From Streptomyces sp. NBC_01689 (GTDB lineage: Bacteria; Actinomycetota; Actinomycetes; Streptomycetales; Streptomycetaceae), in NCBI RefSeq assembly GCF_036250675.1, contig NZ_CP109592.1, forward strand, positions 7,936,001 to 8,000,000: 64,000 nt of DNA. The letters run 5' to 3'. Shown here piece after piece: positions 63,788 to 64,000 of the stretch. A program made the translations under genes and the position numbers. Numbering within the stretch: the first letter of the stretch is position 1; each line of letters opens with the position of its first letter. Below the pieces are notes generated by a model. It was not told the DNA's origin and did not search any database. It saw only the letters and a list, made by a program, of their open reading frames with translations.

Positions 63788-64000
63788 ATGGACGGACAGC
63801 TCATCGCCTTCACCGGGGTCGCCGCGGGAATGGTCGCCATGCCCGGCGCGGACTTCACGGTTGTCGTACGCAACGCCCTGACCTCCCGCCGGGCGGGGGT
63901 GGCGTGCGCGCTCGGAGTCGCGGGCGGGCTGCTGCTGCACACGGCGCTGGCCGTCGCCGGTGTCGCCGCCGTCCTCACGGCGGTGCCGGCGCTGTTCCGG
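63788..64000 (+). CDS. LysE-family exporter, 3' end cut by the window
   Basis: The ATG at 63788 opens a frame to the window edge (71 codons seen). It reads MDGQLIAFTGVAAGMVAMPG with PGADFTVVVRNALTSRRAGV, the LysE/RhtB-family start (PGPDF-like motif), and then hydrophobic helices. Such proteins export amino acids or related compounds. It is divergent from LysR, its probable regulator. Confidence 0.82.
   Translation, partial: MDGQLIAFTGVAAGMVAMPGADFTVVVRNALTSRRAGVACALGVAGGLLLHTALAVAGVAAVLTAVPALFR

Overview
The window is a piece of a Streptomyces chromosome. The grounds are very high G+C with strong G/C bias at third codon positions, long antisense open frames as a by-product, many leaderless genes (a TANNNT box 6-8 nt before the start codon), and lineage-typical families: an HTH/DUF5753 + DUF397 + RsbW-like ATPase trio, an ECF41 sigma factor, MocR, ROK and Lrp regulators, and a second EF-Tu. 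The order from a thiolase and tuf3 through sbcDC and purB to the bio genes looks collinear with the S. coelicolor SCO1324-SCO1243 region as I remember it; that needs a synteny check. No rRNA, tRNA, CRISPR array, insertion sequence or prophage was recognised, so this reads as chromosomal core and near-core.

Layout. 1-6.2 kb: thiolase end, a VTT-domain membrane protein, an 800-bp non-coding stretch with strong hairpins, the divergent EF-Tu gene tuf3, a spermidine-synthase-like gene and an MFS transporter. 6.4-13.5 kb: a Pro/Gln-rich membrane protein, a hotdog protein, a small unknown, cyanase, DedA behind a 16-bp perfect hairpin, gamma carbonic anhydrase, a hexapeptide acyltransferase, and an EamA exporter divergent from an HTH-cupin regulator. 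13.5-22 kb: YbaK deacylase, alpha/beta hydrolase, GNAT, CoA-binding protein, MmyB-like regulator, a frameshifted SDR, a catalytically empty cysteinyl-tRNA-synthetase-like gene coupled to a SixA phosphatase, an APC permease and an IMPACT protein. 22-26.6 kb: sbcD-sbcC. 26.7-33.5 kb: two Lrp-type regulators, each divergent from an enzyme gene (rhodanese; trans-sulfuration PLP enzyme), a DUF885 hydrolase, and a membrane-ACT-GNAT fusion. 33.5-34.5 kb: decayed DNA with a phosphatase remnant.

34.5-41.5 kb: MocR divergent from EamA, a hydrolase divergent from ECF41 sigma, a GntR/UTRA regulator behind a dre-like palindrome, and a ROK regulator. 41.6-45.3 kb: a NarL-type two-component pair divergent from an ABC exporter. 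45.5-51.7 kb: MUG glycosylase coupled to purB, an SGNH hydrolase, two overlapping DUF21/CBS proteins, and a GNAT. 51.8-56.1 kb: a MacB-type ABC pair, then a ribbon-helix-helix/Fic-like gene pair resembling a toxin-antitoxin module. 56.4-61 kb: biotin synthesis, bioB-bioA-bioD on the minus strand and bioF divergent, supplying the four steps from pimeloyl thioester to biotin. 61-64 kb: the WhiJ-type trio, a LysR regulator and a divergent LysE-type exporter cut by the window end.

No single large undescribed system stands out. The most promising leads are the CysRS-like/SixA pair, the dedA leader (perfect hairpin plus an 11-codon open frame), the structured tuf3 leader, the RHH/Fic-like module, and the dre-like operator over the GntR promoter. 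Function calls rest on motif recognition by eye; no search was run.
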